From Phalacrocorax aristotelis (Eukaryota > Chordata > Aves > Suliformes > Phalacrocoracidae): 64,000 bases of DNA. The DNA lies in the NCBI RefSeq assembly GCF_949628215.1, contig NC_134277.1:30889058-30953057 (forward strand), written 5' to 3'. This document shows, piece after piece, positions 1 to 13,122 of the stretch. A program made the translations under genes and the position numbers. The notes under the pieces were generated by a model that was given only the letters and a program-made list of their open reading frames with translations, searched no databases and was not told where the DNA came from. The stretch's first letter is position 1, and every line of letters begins with the position of its first letter.

Positions 1-3000
1 CTTTCACCTCAGTTCAGCAAAGCTGTGATAAATTGACTGAGTTGTTACTATTTTACATATTCTATGCCTTAAGTGACATTAATATAGTTATTTCAGTGGG
101 CAGAAGTCTACCCAAGAAATCACCACTGCAGCAGACCCTAATTAGCATTCCTGTTCACAGTCTATATAGAAAGCATTAGTTTTCTAGTACTGTGTGGACT
201 CGGACGGCGCACACAACTATACCTCTGATTACATTGAAAAGTTTAAGGCAAAAATGAGGGTGAAGTGCAGACAGACTTACACTGCCTATGCCTACGATGC
301 AGCTCAGCACTTACCTGCTCTTTTCCGAACCACTGTCTTCTAGCTTTGTTTTAAAATAAGAAGTTATCATTAAATAAATGTATTTTCCTTCCTCCATTTG
401 AAATTTTATTCCCAGCACAAAGTAAAAAATCTGTTAAATTTTTTTATCCAAGGACAATTCCTTAAAGAACAGAGAAGTTTGAAGGCACTCCCTTAGTATT
501 TTGGCCACACATCCTAAAGCAGAAGAAACACAAAAGAATACTTAATTTTCCATCTATTTTGGGATACCTCTGCTTTTGCCTCAGAAACAAAACTGTCTTT
601 TGTCTTCATTTCTGAAGCATCCAAACTGGACGATCTTCCATTGGTTAGTTTTCCTAACAGATTTGTATCTTTGAAGAGGCTTCTGCTGAAGAATTTTCTT
701 TTCCTAGAACATCAATTGAATTGTTAACAGTGCATTTGATGTACTAGAAATAGATTATAAAAAGTATACTTGAGTGGAAGCAGATGTTGGACATTCCTTT
801 CCTGTTCAAATCCATTTTTCTGTGTATCCCCTAAAACTGAACATTTGAAAGTACCGGAATATAAATTGCTCATTGAGGAAAGTTCTGCCGTGCCATAAAG
901 GCTTGCCTTGGAAGAACTGACATTTGAATCAGGTTTTAAGAGAGGTATCATGTTATTTTTTATCTACTACCACTAACTCCAGCAATACTATGAAGATCAG
1001 AACAATAAATATTTCCAGCTGTCAAGAGTCAGAAATCTGGAAAGCTTTGTAAGGATGGGAGGAAAGCCTGGACAGCACCTGGAGGGAAAGGGGGAAAGAA
1101 GAGCCTGAAACCATATTGCCCAGAACAACGATGGGCACAAGGGCTGAACAGCGATGGGGTGCGCAAAGCAGCTGCTGGAAGCCGAGAGTGACATTTGTGT
1201 AACTAAAGCAAGAAAATGTTTTCAGGGCAGAACTAGCTAATTTTTTTATTTTTTAAAGTCAGATGGGGATTTAGCTTCTCAGGTAAATTTATTTTGCCTA
1301 AGGCCTGCAAGCTTTGCTGCTAAAAGCCCTGTGCAACAAGCAGTGAAAATTTTATTCAGATCAATGAGGTTAATAGGACCATTCCAACACTTCACACTTT
1401 AAGAAATTGAAAGAGGAAATAGTTACAAGCATCCACTCCGATTTATACCTGTGGGCCTCTGTGCTTACCACGCCAATAAGCACATGTGGTCTCTTGAAGG
1501 AAATCTTATTATTATAAGGATCGATACTGTCGCTCATGACAAAGTATTTTGGGGACTTTCCTAGCAACAGTGCAGGATGGCATACAGCTGTTGCCATAGA
1601 CCTGTAGGAATGTCAATTTTCAGTCATGAGATAGGACAACTCAAAGTCTACCCTACCTTATAGGGGTAGGGTATATGGAGTCTAGAAATCCCTGTGCAGA
1701 AGACTGCATTGATCCAGTGCAGCAAAGTATCCACTCATTCTTCTCACTGAGTTCTCCAAGTTGTAGCTAATCCAGGTGTACCTAAGGATACTCCCTGAAC
1801 CCTTTTTTTCTTCCTGGGTATTTTAATAGAACTTACTTTCAAAACATGAGAGCTCTTGTGTGTATATATATCTTCTAGACAACGTATCTAGTTCTTTATA
1901 ATATATGAATTATTGTCAGATTTTAAAAACTATTACATAAATGTTATTAATTTCATTAAAAATTCAATGTATTTTTACAAATGGATATATATCCCTGGTC
2001 ACCCCTATTCCACAGGGTGGAGAAAATAGATTGTGTCATCCTAAATTAATGTCAGTATTTTAACTCACCTCTCCCTTGCTTTAAGCTGAAGGTACAAGGA
2101 GTATGAGGAGAACATTCCTGTCCTGGGTTCACGCTCCTGACACATGCTCTGCACTGGACTTACTGCTTTTCTTTCACAAGTACTTACCTGGAAATTTGAA
2201 ACTATCATTCACTGCACATCGAATATATACCAAACAAAAGCATGTCAGCTTTAGCATTATAAAAGCTGATTTACGAGAACAAGAACCTTTATTGCACACC
2301 ATTATTACATTTGTAATGCCTATATGAAACCCCAGTTGGCTATTACCTTTATTAATGACAATGAACCTTCTTAACATTAGTTAACTACTCTATAGAGAAG
2401 TACTTTCTTGCCAGTTATGTTTACACTAGAATTAAACTGACAAAGGATAATTCACTGAAACATTTTTTTAACGTAGTTTGGACACTAGAGAAACTCCAGG
2501 GAATTGGCAGTTCAAAATATAAAGGTCAGTTTCTGTTAACAAAAGCAGAATATACATAGAATTTTCATGAAAAGCTGGCCCACTGTGGACCAGTTGTTCA
2601 TTACTCTCATCATCCCTTAGGAAACATGTAGATAATCCTATTTCAAGACACACAGTATAGCTGAGATTTAGGCAGAATGAACAAGGCTTGAATCTGCTAC
2701 AAAGGACCATATATCAAAGGCACAAAGGACTTAGTTCATAGCTAAATCAGGAACTGTAAAAATCCAGTCTGGTTGAAGAAGACTCGGGAGACTTTCCTGG
2801 ATGTGCCTGTAGAGAACTAAAAATATATCCCCAATAGCATCTTTAAGTGTACTGCAATAAATCACTAATTTACCATTAAGAACAAACATAATATTACTCA
2901 TACTGATGTAAAACTTTTCACTCAAGGAAGCCCCTATCTGCAGTAAGATCATGATCTTTGGCCCTGTGAGTAGAAGCAGCGTGGTGAGGAAAGAACTCCT

Positions 3001-6000
3001 AGGCTTTCATTTGTTTCAATTTTTAGCCATAAAACTGTACAGAATTTTTTCAAGCGGAACAAATGCATATTTTCTATGCATACACTATATAAGTAGCTTA
3101 TGTTTTACATAAAGGATTTATAGGATCTGGTCTGACAACATAAAGATTTATGGGGTCTTTTCATTTACTGGAAGGAGGTACCAGGTCATCCTATCGCTGA
3201 CACATCATGAACTGAACATGACCACTAGAGATGGCCAGGTTTTAATGCGTTACATTCTAAAGACCACCATTTTCAATTTTAAACTTACGTCCTTTTCTGT
3301 GTTGGATGTCTCAGGTATGGCCAAATGCAGACTGCTCCTCACTGTGATTTTGGCTCAGACAAATGGAAACATCACTATTCCAAGGGACAGGATCAAGAGA
3401 TGGTGTGCCTGTAAAACATAGGAATTATTTTCAGCAGTGAGTTTTCTGTTTGCTCTTTGTCATCAGTTTTACTGTGGTGATACTTTTTTTACAGAAGATT
3501 ACAACTTTTTCTACTAGACTGGAACATTGCATAACATCACAAATACCAATTTAGTAATTTTTAAATAGAGCATTATTCTTACCCGAGAGAAGATCTCATT
3601 ATGTTATGAAAGCTGACTTGCTCAGTGGTACAGCATGAACTCTGCATCATATAGGATGGTCTATATAGGATTATTTTGGAAATGTGACTATAGAGTAGCA
3701 CATTTTTAGAGTATATATGATATGAAAATATTTTGTTGTGATAGTCTTTAAAGACATTTTACTGTCACACAGAGTCATTCTTTAAACTGCTATCACATAA
3801 GCATTACCAGAAAAGATAAATCATCATAAAAACTGACCAGCAGAAATTGTTGCAGAGCTGTGTTTGTATCTTCTAAAATCCCTTAGGGGGAAATAACTGT
3901 GCATGTCTATTCATATGACTGGGTCTTCTGACACCTTAGGGAATTTTCCTTTCTTGACTATAGAAACACTTGGTGGGGGTTCAGATTTTATTGAGATCAG
4001 AGTTGAATTTTTTGTTTGTTTATTTCTAAATGAGGCAATAAAGTCTCAGCATCTATGAAAGGATAGGTGTAGCTAAGAGGAAAGGTAGGAATAACTAATC
4101 TGGCTCTCTTACACAAAATTCTGTCCACAAGCACTACAGCTGAAATCAGTAGCATTATCTAAACTTGGGTAGAAGTGCCAAAAAGGGGATTTATAAAACC
4201 AAATAAAGAACAGGCAGCCGAATTCTCATCCTGGAGGTTGAAAGTAAAGTTTCCTGGAGCTTTGATGAGGATATTATTTTTTCCCTGCCATATCTGATAT
4301 ATATTTACTTATTTAAAAGCCAGAAAAATTTGCTAATATGCCACACACATTTAATAACCTGATCAATAATACAAATTTAATATTTGAGCTAAACTCTGCA
4401 TTGAGAAATCTAATTAGTTTTTCAGCATAAGGCTCTAGGCTTTGAAAGCTAGCATTTGGGGGGGGGGGTTGTAGTTCTGAATCTTTCTAGCTGATCTAAA
4501 AAAAAAATGCAAAAAACAAAACCAGAGTTAAGGATTAAAGAGCTCGATACTCAGCTGCTTTTTAAATACTAAAGGCTGAGGCCTCTGGACTCATAAGGCT
4601 GCAAGACCCCTAGGTTGGAGGGGGCCTGGGTCAAGCATTTCTTTCACCGTGGCTTCTAACTTTCCACAAACAGGACAGCAGTCACCCACCCAGAAAAAGA
4701 ATGACACCTGTTCAGAGGCTACACTGAATCAAAATAGATCATTTAAGTAGCTGAGAGTTGCTGAGATTTGGAATTTCAGTTACATTTTATTTTTCTTCCT
4801 CTGGACACACACCTCCTACTGACAAGATCGGCAAACATGATCAGAAGTGTGTCTATAGGCTCTGAGATACCTAGAGAATTATGCAATGATTTTTTTAAAG
4901 TATGCAATGAAAGTGCTATTGGCAGTTATATATTCTAAATAAAATAGGCTAAAACTTCTATTCCACTTTGATGTGGTGAATAAAGGTACTAGAGTTATGG
5001 TTTAAAAGTTATTAATATGATATTGGCTCGAAAGTAACAACAATTTTCAACTTTTTATGTTGCTTTTTCTTCTTTTTTTTTTTCCCTCTTGTAATTGCCT
5101 CAGATCTTAGAAAGTTGATTTATGAACGTGGATAAAATTGACATCATCCCTACAAAACAGACAAAATCCTCATGAGAGAGGCAGAAAGAAACATTAAATG
5201 AGAGAGAACTGGAATCCTATCTTCCACTCCACAGTGTATAGTTCATTATATTTCAGGTTTAAATGTATCTTAAAAAGCCTTCAGGGCTTCCAGGTTGTCA
5301 CTCTAGAGTAATTGTCCTAACATAATACAGAGAGAAGGTAAAAGAAAGGCTCTGGCATCAGCCTTAAGTCCTGTTTTCAAAAAGCACTTATGATGGAAAA
5401 TTGAAAACCCGTTGAAAAGCCATACTTAGGCCCTTCTGAAAATTAGAAAATTATTGCAATCTGTCTAGGCAATGGTTTGAATTTCCAGAGGACTATCTGG
5501 CCTAATCAAAAGCTGTTGTTCCCCACCCCCTTTCCTTTTGTATAGCTGTACAGTGAAGAGTATGCTTCACAAAGCCCCTAGTGGCACTAATGATGCTATC
5601 GCTCCTTTTTGCTGAGCTGTCATTTCTCCTAATTATCATTTATATTGGGTTCTGCTATGTTCAGATATTAATATTGCCACATATATACTTTAATTGTTAG
5701 GAAACACTATGCAGTGCTTATTCATAAGAGAATTCCAGCCCCCTTGACTTCCCTGAAGCCTTGAAATGTTGATGGATGTCTTTAAGATGGTCCCTGCTTA
5801 ATGCTCATTACCAGGGGAAGAGTTAGCTGTCCATAAAACCTTTCATTTTCTATATGCAAATGTCCATTGTTTGAGCAAAATGGATAACTGAGCACCTAAT
5901 TAGTGAATACCTGCTTGCACACACTATTAGCCAATTTGCAAGAACAGATGCTGGCTTATGAATACAGCGAAATGCAGTGGCATGCAGGCTCCTTTCATAG

Positions 6001-8354
6001 GTGACTCCCTTTGCCCTCTTAAGTGTCAAGTTATTCTCCTTTTCCAGAGAAAATGTGGGGAGGGAAGGAAATGACACTACATCAAGCATTCCCTTTAGCA
6101 TTTTATACTTGACAATAACATAGAAATAGTGTAAGGGATCTTACAAGTGTCTGGAAACTCCCTCACCCTTAGATCAGACCCAAGCACTGGCTCCATCACC
6201 TTCATGGTCACAGTGTAACCGGACCAAGCATGGTTGCTCACCTTTTCTCCTTCACGTCAACCTTAGTTGAAAGGAAGACCAGTTGATTTAGCTACTAAGT
6301 AGTAAGTGTCAAGATCTACTCAAACTAATTCCAGGTTCTATAATATTACTTCAGTAAATCCTATAGTTACCTCCTGCAATATATTTTATGACTGCTCATT
6401 TAAATCAATAGGTCACAGGTATAATTTAAGTATTTCTTCTTCTGGAATAGGGTTTAGTTTGCTTTGCTTTGACCAATTCATATTCTACCAAGGTTGCTGA
6501 CTATGCTTCTACAGCTTAATCTGACCAAATTTATTACTTTCACAGAGCTGATCACAGACTGTTTTCTAGTAAGGACGATTAATTTCATTATCCCTAAACA
6601 CCTCATCAGAAAGCAATGAAAAGGGTTAAAAAAAAAACCAACAAAACCAAGTCTGTCCTCAGAGAGTTCTCCCGTTTATTTAGGACAGGTGCATATAACA
6701 CTGGCGTACCAGCTTGGCTTTTTAATTTGATAACTTAGATTTAATAAATTCACATAAAGTTATTTTAATAATTCTAATTTATGATTGTACCAATGTAAGT
6801 AGAAATGCGTACGCATTGCTATACAAAAGTGTTTGAAAGGAAAACCAAGGCTTCAGAAATCTGCATGTCCTTTAAATACCTTTACAGGCCAGTATTTCTT
6901 CAACTCTCTCCTTTTCTCCCAAAATGTTAAGTAATAGCCAAAGAGCAAATCAGAGGAAAAATATAATGAAAAATTCAGAATGTAAAAAGAAGGAAAGAAA
7001 GCAATCCATGAATCAGAAAAGTTAGCATAAATGCGGACAGAATACAAGAGTCCGCTTGTCGTTAAAACAAACCTACAAGTCAAAAGTTCAAACAGAACTT
7101 CAGGTCTATGCTCTTAATGCTAGAAGCTCAAATCTTAAATGCTTTGGCTTATACCTCATAGCATAATGCTGCTTTTAGATATATAACATCAAATCTTTAC
7201 CTTTAGATAGTCAGAAAATTCCATTCTCTATATAGTGTTAGAGTAGTTTTATGGGCTTAGAGTTTTCCAGTTTAAGAGTCACTTGGTCAAAGTGAGATAT
7301 AATTACTGTATGGTCCAAAGGAGTGTTTCTGGAATAAATAAACTGAAGGCCCAGGTACGATCACAGTGGAAATCTCTGCAAATCATAAGCACCATGACCG
7401 TACAGCTATGCAATCGGTCTTGCCACAGAATAGGATTTTTATATTTCTCAAGGCTTCTGACCTCAAAAGATGTTTCAAGTAAAAAATATAAAACACGACC
7501 TTCCAGTTTTTTCTCACACCTAAACTCAAGACAAGCCTCAGATGTTCAGGTCACCTTAGACTAGTTCCTTAAGCAAAAATTAAATCCCTACTACAGCACG
7601 CCTAACATTCTTTTAGAAGACGTGCAAGATGCTGTCATACATATACAGGCTTCATGGTAAGAAAAGACCAGATTAATCCATTGTGTTATATCTGTAAGCT
7701 CTATCTTGCTTCTTTTTACATAAGACCTTGCATTATGATATTATCTGTTCTTTTCATTAGACGATAATTTATTAGGAATTCTTTCCCATCTTTTCTTCGA
7801 CCCATGAACTAAAATTCCCATCACCACCTTTAGGACTTCATTCTCACTCATTCTTGCTGCTACAGTAATTTATTTTAACTTCTTTGTCTCCTTCTCCAGT
7901 CTTCACCTCAATCCTATCTGCCCTTACCTAGTGAGAAACCACTTTGACTCAGAAGAGATCTCTCAGATACTTCCCAGAGGAATTTCCCTCTACACATTTT
8001 GATATTAGAGTACCTCTATGCAACAGATACGAAGCCAAGGTAAAGAATGGAAGTCCTCCAAAACATGAAAGCTAATCTGACTCTTTGGAGGGTGGTATCT
8101 ATCTCACAGACAAGGATCTGCCAACGCGTAGTTCTGGCACTCCAACTACCAGCGCCTGGCCCTATAGCTTTCTATTGCTCTTTACATTACAATCAGACTA
8201 AGAGTTTACTAAGACACACACACAGAGAAAGGTGCCAGATCAGGCAGCTGCTTCCCCAGCACCAGGAGTGCTGCACAGACAGACTTACCCAGCAGCGTCA
8301 CTTTGCTGTGGGGCAACCCCTAGTGTAGGCATCAGCAAAATCTTACTCTTAAGG

Positions 8355-8372
8355 AAAAAAAAAAAAAAAAAA
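8355..8372 (+). repeat. Poly(A) tract, A18
   Basis: An uninterrupted run of 18 A residues flanked by AAGG and GGAGG. I looked upstream for a processed-transcript or SINE body and did not recognise one, so it is listed only as a homopolymer that is probably length-variable. Confidence 0.9.
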
Positions 8373-11300
8373 GGAGGAAAATGGGAAGTGGTACAATACA
8401 GGTATTTTGTCTTTGTAAGAGAGAGGTGGAACTGTAATTAGAAAATATCCTAATCTTTGAAGAACTTCTAGAGATGCTAATTCTCTCAAAAATCTTTCTA
8501 TTTCAGCTTATCTTAAGCCTTTGCAGTAACTGGATTCCTCACCTCATTATAACAGATTTATTACTTCCCCTCCCAGAAGTGGGGAACATCTGTTGTATTT
8601 TGTTATTTCAAAGTCTAATAAACACAGTATGCACATCTCTGGAACAAGAAGTTGTTTAAAGTAAATTTTGCTTGTGAAAAAAGGTAAGGGGACGGATGCT
8701 CTGTTAATTAGTGTGAAACATAAGTAGAGCTTCCCATAAATTTAGGCAGTACCATGACTCACTCGTTTTACTAATACAGTCCTGATCAATTCTAATTCTG
8801 TTTTCTGCAGAGATGAATTTGCTGATTACACTTGATTCGCTTGAAGACGACTAAGAAAATAAGTCAGTGTATAACATTACATATTGAGGAACCTTCTGAG
8901 TTTCTAGAACTAAAATTTTTGCAAAGGTTAATTCTAGCTTTACTGTCTGATTTACAGAACTAAAAGTTGCCTAAAGGAGTTTCCCAAATAGCTGTCCTTC
9001 AGCAATGCTGCTTTTACGCTTAGAAAAACTAAAAGTACATCTACAAAGCACTGTATTCCAAAAATAAAAAAGAAGGGCAAAATAAAAGTTGGAGGCAGAG
9101 AATATGATGACATGTTCCAGTTCACACTTGAAATAAAAACAGGTAGAGAACACAGGCAACGTGAGCACCTTAAGCCAGAGAGTGACTTGGTGAATACTAG
9201 CCTTCCAGAATGGGGTGAAGCAGCAGTACAGATACTTGCAACTGGAGAAGGTTAAGGGAGAGGAAGAGCACTTTATCCACCAGTTAGCAAGAACTCTTAA
9301 AAAGTACTCTGAGCAGCCAGTAGGACACTGAAGAAAACCTGAAATTGAGTCAGCAAATGGAGTTGTTATCTCAGGATGAATGAAATGTAGGTCTTCTAAT
9401 ATTATCAAACCTTTCGCTTGTGGAGCAAAGGAACAACGAGACCCTCCCCCTCTTTGTGAACCAGCCAGGTAGCCTGCATTAGAAGCAATTCATAGGGAGA
9501 GATGTGGTCTGAAATGGCCCTTTTTCCACTTTTACGTAATCTAGCAAAGTGTGGATCTATTTATGAGGTGATAGTATTGACGTATTACAGTTCGTTTCTT
9601 GGATTTTAGGTTGTTCATTATAACCTGAAGTTTTGATATGAACCACATTTCATATTTTGGAAACAATACCCTTTCTTAAAATACAAGACTTTCGTTGAAA
9701 TCTGGAAACCTTTGGACATTAATCTTCAGCTCACATTAGCTTCCAAGCATAAAAGGCTATTCTGTCCTTTAAAAAAAGGGATTGTATTACACCTGAGAAA
9801 CAGCCTTTAGTAGGATATAAAAAGCTGCAAGTGTTTAGCACAGTCATTTTCCCTAGGAGGTCGCACTTGAACCACAAGCAAATGTGTTCTTTATAAAGAC
9901 AGCCTGCACTGCATCCGCTAAGAACCAATAATGCAATTAGTAGCTTTAGTATAGGAAAGTTGTTGCTATTTATGCACTCCACTTACGTACACCTGTTAGC
10001 AAAAACCTTTTCATAGCTTAGCAACCAGTTTCAGGCACTTCCTCATCTCTTTTCGCTGTCAGGCTTGGTCACTTAATCTTTGCAAAGAATTTTAACAATG
10101 TGCTTTTAAGTCCTGGGAGCAAAATGGTCACCATGTAACGGACACTACTAACTTTCATCTCGCTTTCTACACTTTCCCTCCACCTGCTTCTCAGCTCAAC
10201 CATTTTACAGTTACATAAGGCCATAGTTTACTTGGCAAATAGGAAGGAGGAAATTTTTTCTGGTCTAAAACTTTGGGGAGCTTATTAATTTACAAGAAAA
10301 AAAAACCTGGTTTTGATACAACATTTCAATGAGCAAACTAACAAGCATGAAAATAACCTAATTCACCAGGCCTGAGATTCCAGCTGAGTGTCCCTAAAGT
10401 TAATAGTAATTTCCTCTAATTGCTCATAAGACAGTTATTTGTTATTTCCATGTGTAGTTCTGATAATTTCATCCCACTCTGCTGCGTTAACCAGAGATGA
10501 TTTTCTGTTGATACATGTATGAATTTCCACTTAGTTTCCATGTTAAAAAAAAAAAAGGAAAAATATCCTGAAGAAATGCCATTGAAAGCCTCTTTTCAAG
10601 AACCAGTCCAAAACTCCCGTGTTAAGGCATTGAAAGCCATACTTCAGTTACGCTGCAAAGGATGGCGCCTGACTCAAGGTGTGAAGTTGCTGGGAGATGG
10701 CTAATACATGGCTTAAATTACTTTTTGAAGTACTCATAGTCACTGCAGGAAAGTATTCTTTTTCACTTTTTCTGCAGGAAAAAAGCACGGCAGTTTTCTG
10801 TACGCTCCTCTCCTATTGTTTCCTACAACATAGGGAGAATATGCCCTTATCTGCACTGTTACGGATGTTATGTCAAGCAATATATGGCATGGAAGGCAGT
10901 CTACTTAGAAACTTTAACACCTGGAAGTCAGGAAAAGCCAGGATAATATGGTTTTCTTGGAATCCTAACCCTGCTGTGAGGCAACATTCAGATCATTTAT
11001 GACCATGCCCTCCTCAGTCCCTCCACCCCCAGGCTCCTCCTTTCCAAGTTAAATGTGTGTTAAAAACATTGTAGGGAAGTGCTACCTCCACTGGGATTCC
11101 CACGATGGCTAATGCAGGTTCTCTTGAGACAGTACTGGTAAACTGGAAAAAATCCAGATTTTTTTCCTTTTGATTCCTGTAAAACTTTGCCTATGCTAGG
11201 TCATCTTTCTTTGCAGTATCAGCTGTGGACTTCTAGACCTCTGCGAGTAACAGAACAGCAAAATTAAAATAGAATTTAAATAAACCAGAGGAAACTTATC

Positions 11301-13098
11301 CTCTCATGGTAACACTGTGATTAAAGGATTTAATTGAATTATAGGGGCTTAGAGAGCATGAAATGAAAGCAGAAATACATCAAGAATCACTGTTTCAGGC
11401 AGGAAAAAATCATAAAAGTGTGTAATAGTCCACAAGGTAGTACTTATCTGGGAATAGATGACAGAGGACTTTATGAGACAGAGCTACAAGGCATGAAGGA
11501 TATAAAATGCAATAAAAAAAGGATAAACTCAGCAGGGCTGATAAAGAATAAATATACAAATATTAACCCACAAATAACTGGCACGGCTATCATTTGTTCT
11601 TTCAAAAATAAAGGGTTTTATCTTTAAAAGTTTTAACTTCTATGATGATTCAAAAAATGAACCAGCCTGATATTTAAATTATTATTTCTGAATATTAAAA
11701 TTAAATGTCATTTCCTGTATACAAAGCTGAAAATATTATCTGCGTAATCTACTTCATTTTTCAATTCATCTTTTCACAACAGCATCAGTGGTTTTAATAA
11801 AGCTCCAAAGGAAACACATTACAATAGATTTTACTTTGCATTTCTTTAAAGAAACTCATCTATTGATAACTGTTAAGACCCTCTCCTAGTTCAAACGTCC
11901 ATCTATAATGGTATGCATAATGACCACATAATATCAAAAGAAAGCACCATCTCCATCTGTGGGCTATTGTATCTAACTGCATCTCCAAACCACTCCAAGC
12001 CACTGAAATTTCTGCCAACCTTCTGAAAGATGGGCTGCTGATGAATACGATAAGTTACAACGTCTAAAAATGCAGTCAAGACAAAAATAGATCAAATCCT
12101 GTTAACAGTTATGCTTAGAAATGTGTTGGTTTTCCAAGGGCGATTGACTACAGCGATGCTATTCACATGTATAAAGCATGCTTATAATCATTTGCAGCAT
12201 TGAGTTCTGAGGTCAGTCTGCATACAGTTTTGCGAAATATTAGAATTCCCTTTGATTTATGCCCAACAGACTATTTTTAAATCCTGAAGACATGAAGTTT
12301 CTTCCTAGTTACCCCATGCCTTTAATATCTTTAAAAGACGTGTAATTTATTTTTTGTCCAGATATTCAACAATTATTTTTTCTTTGCTTCTTGCTTTTCT
12401 TTTTGAACTACACTAAAAGATGACTCGGATGCACATTGTCTGTCCAAGACTAGCTTTCCTGAGTGATCTTTGTAAACCGAGGACTGGGCTTTAACTATAG
12501 CTTTTAAAGGAATTTAATTGGAAGGTAGGTCATTACGTACCATGCATGACTAGACAGGAAGGTAGCACTTGTTTATCCTCAAATGAGTCAGTGCCATTAG
12601 TTAGAACACTGTTTAGTGTGCAGGCAAGGCAAAAAGAATAATTGAGTCACACAGAAATAAACTTCCGTCTTTTTGAGCCTCCAGTAACAAGAAGTAATGG
12701 TGTCTCATTAAATCAACAGCTCATTCCTGCACTTACCTATATTAAATTATATATTCATTCACATTACCTACTCTGGAACTGTGTTGCCTTAAATTATCTC
12801 CATATTCATATTAAAGCTGGATAATTTTATGGTTGCAACATTTGTATCTCTTAAGAGATGGGATAATCAAATTTCTTGTTGCAGGTTGTAAAGGAATTGC
12901 CATGGGGAGTCCTTCCCACCGCTGCAGTCGGCATCGCACAGTGAGGTAGGTGCATCCTTCTCTCTCTGCACTGTCTGCCATTAGCCACAGCAGGAGGCAA
13001 GATATATCATTTACTAGGCATTTAAACACTCAAGATGCAGCATAACATCGCATTAAGGCATGCTTTTGGGATGACTCCTGGAGGAACCGAAGGCTGGC

Positions 13099-13122
13099 AA
13101 AAAAAAAAAAAAAAAAAAAAAA
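13099..13122 (+). repeat. Poly(A) tract, A24
   Basis: An uninterrupted run of about 24 A residues, the longest homopolymer in the window. It could be the tail of an old retrocopy, but the preceding few hundred bases contain no recognisable coding or SINE sequence. Length polymorphism is likely. Confidence 0.9.

Noticed and set aside
8971..9408. 145-codon antisense frame
   Set aside because: No recognisable domain, no splice or promoter context, and composition that fits random AT-rich DNA.
13099..13122. A24 as the tail of a processed pseudogene
   Set aside because: No recognisable coding or 3' UTR sequence precedes it and no flanking duplication was found.
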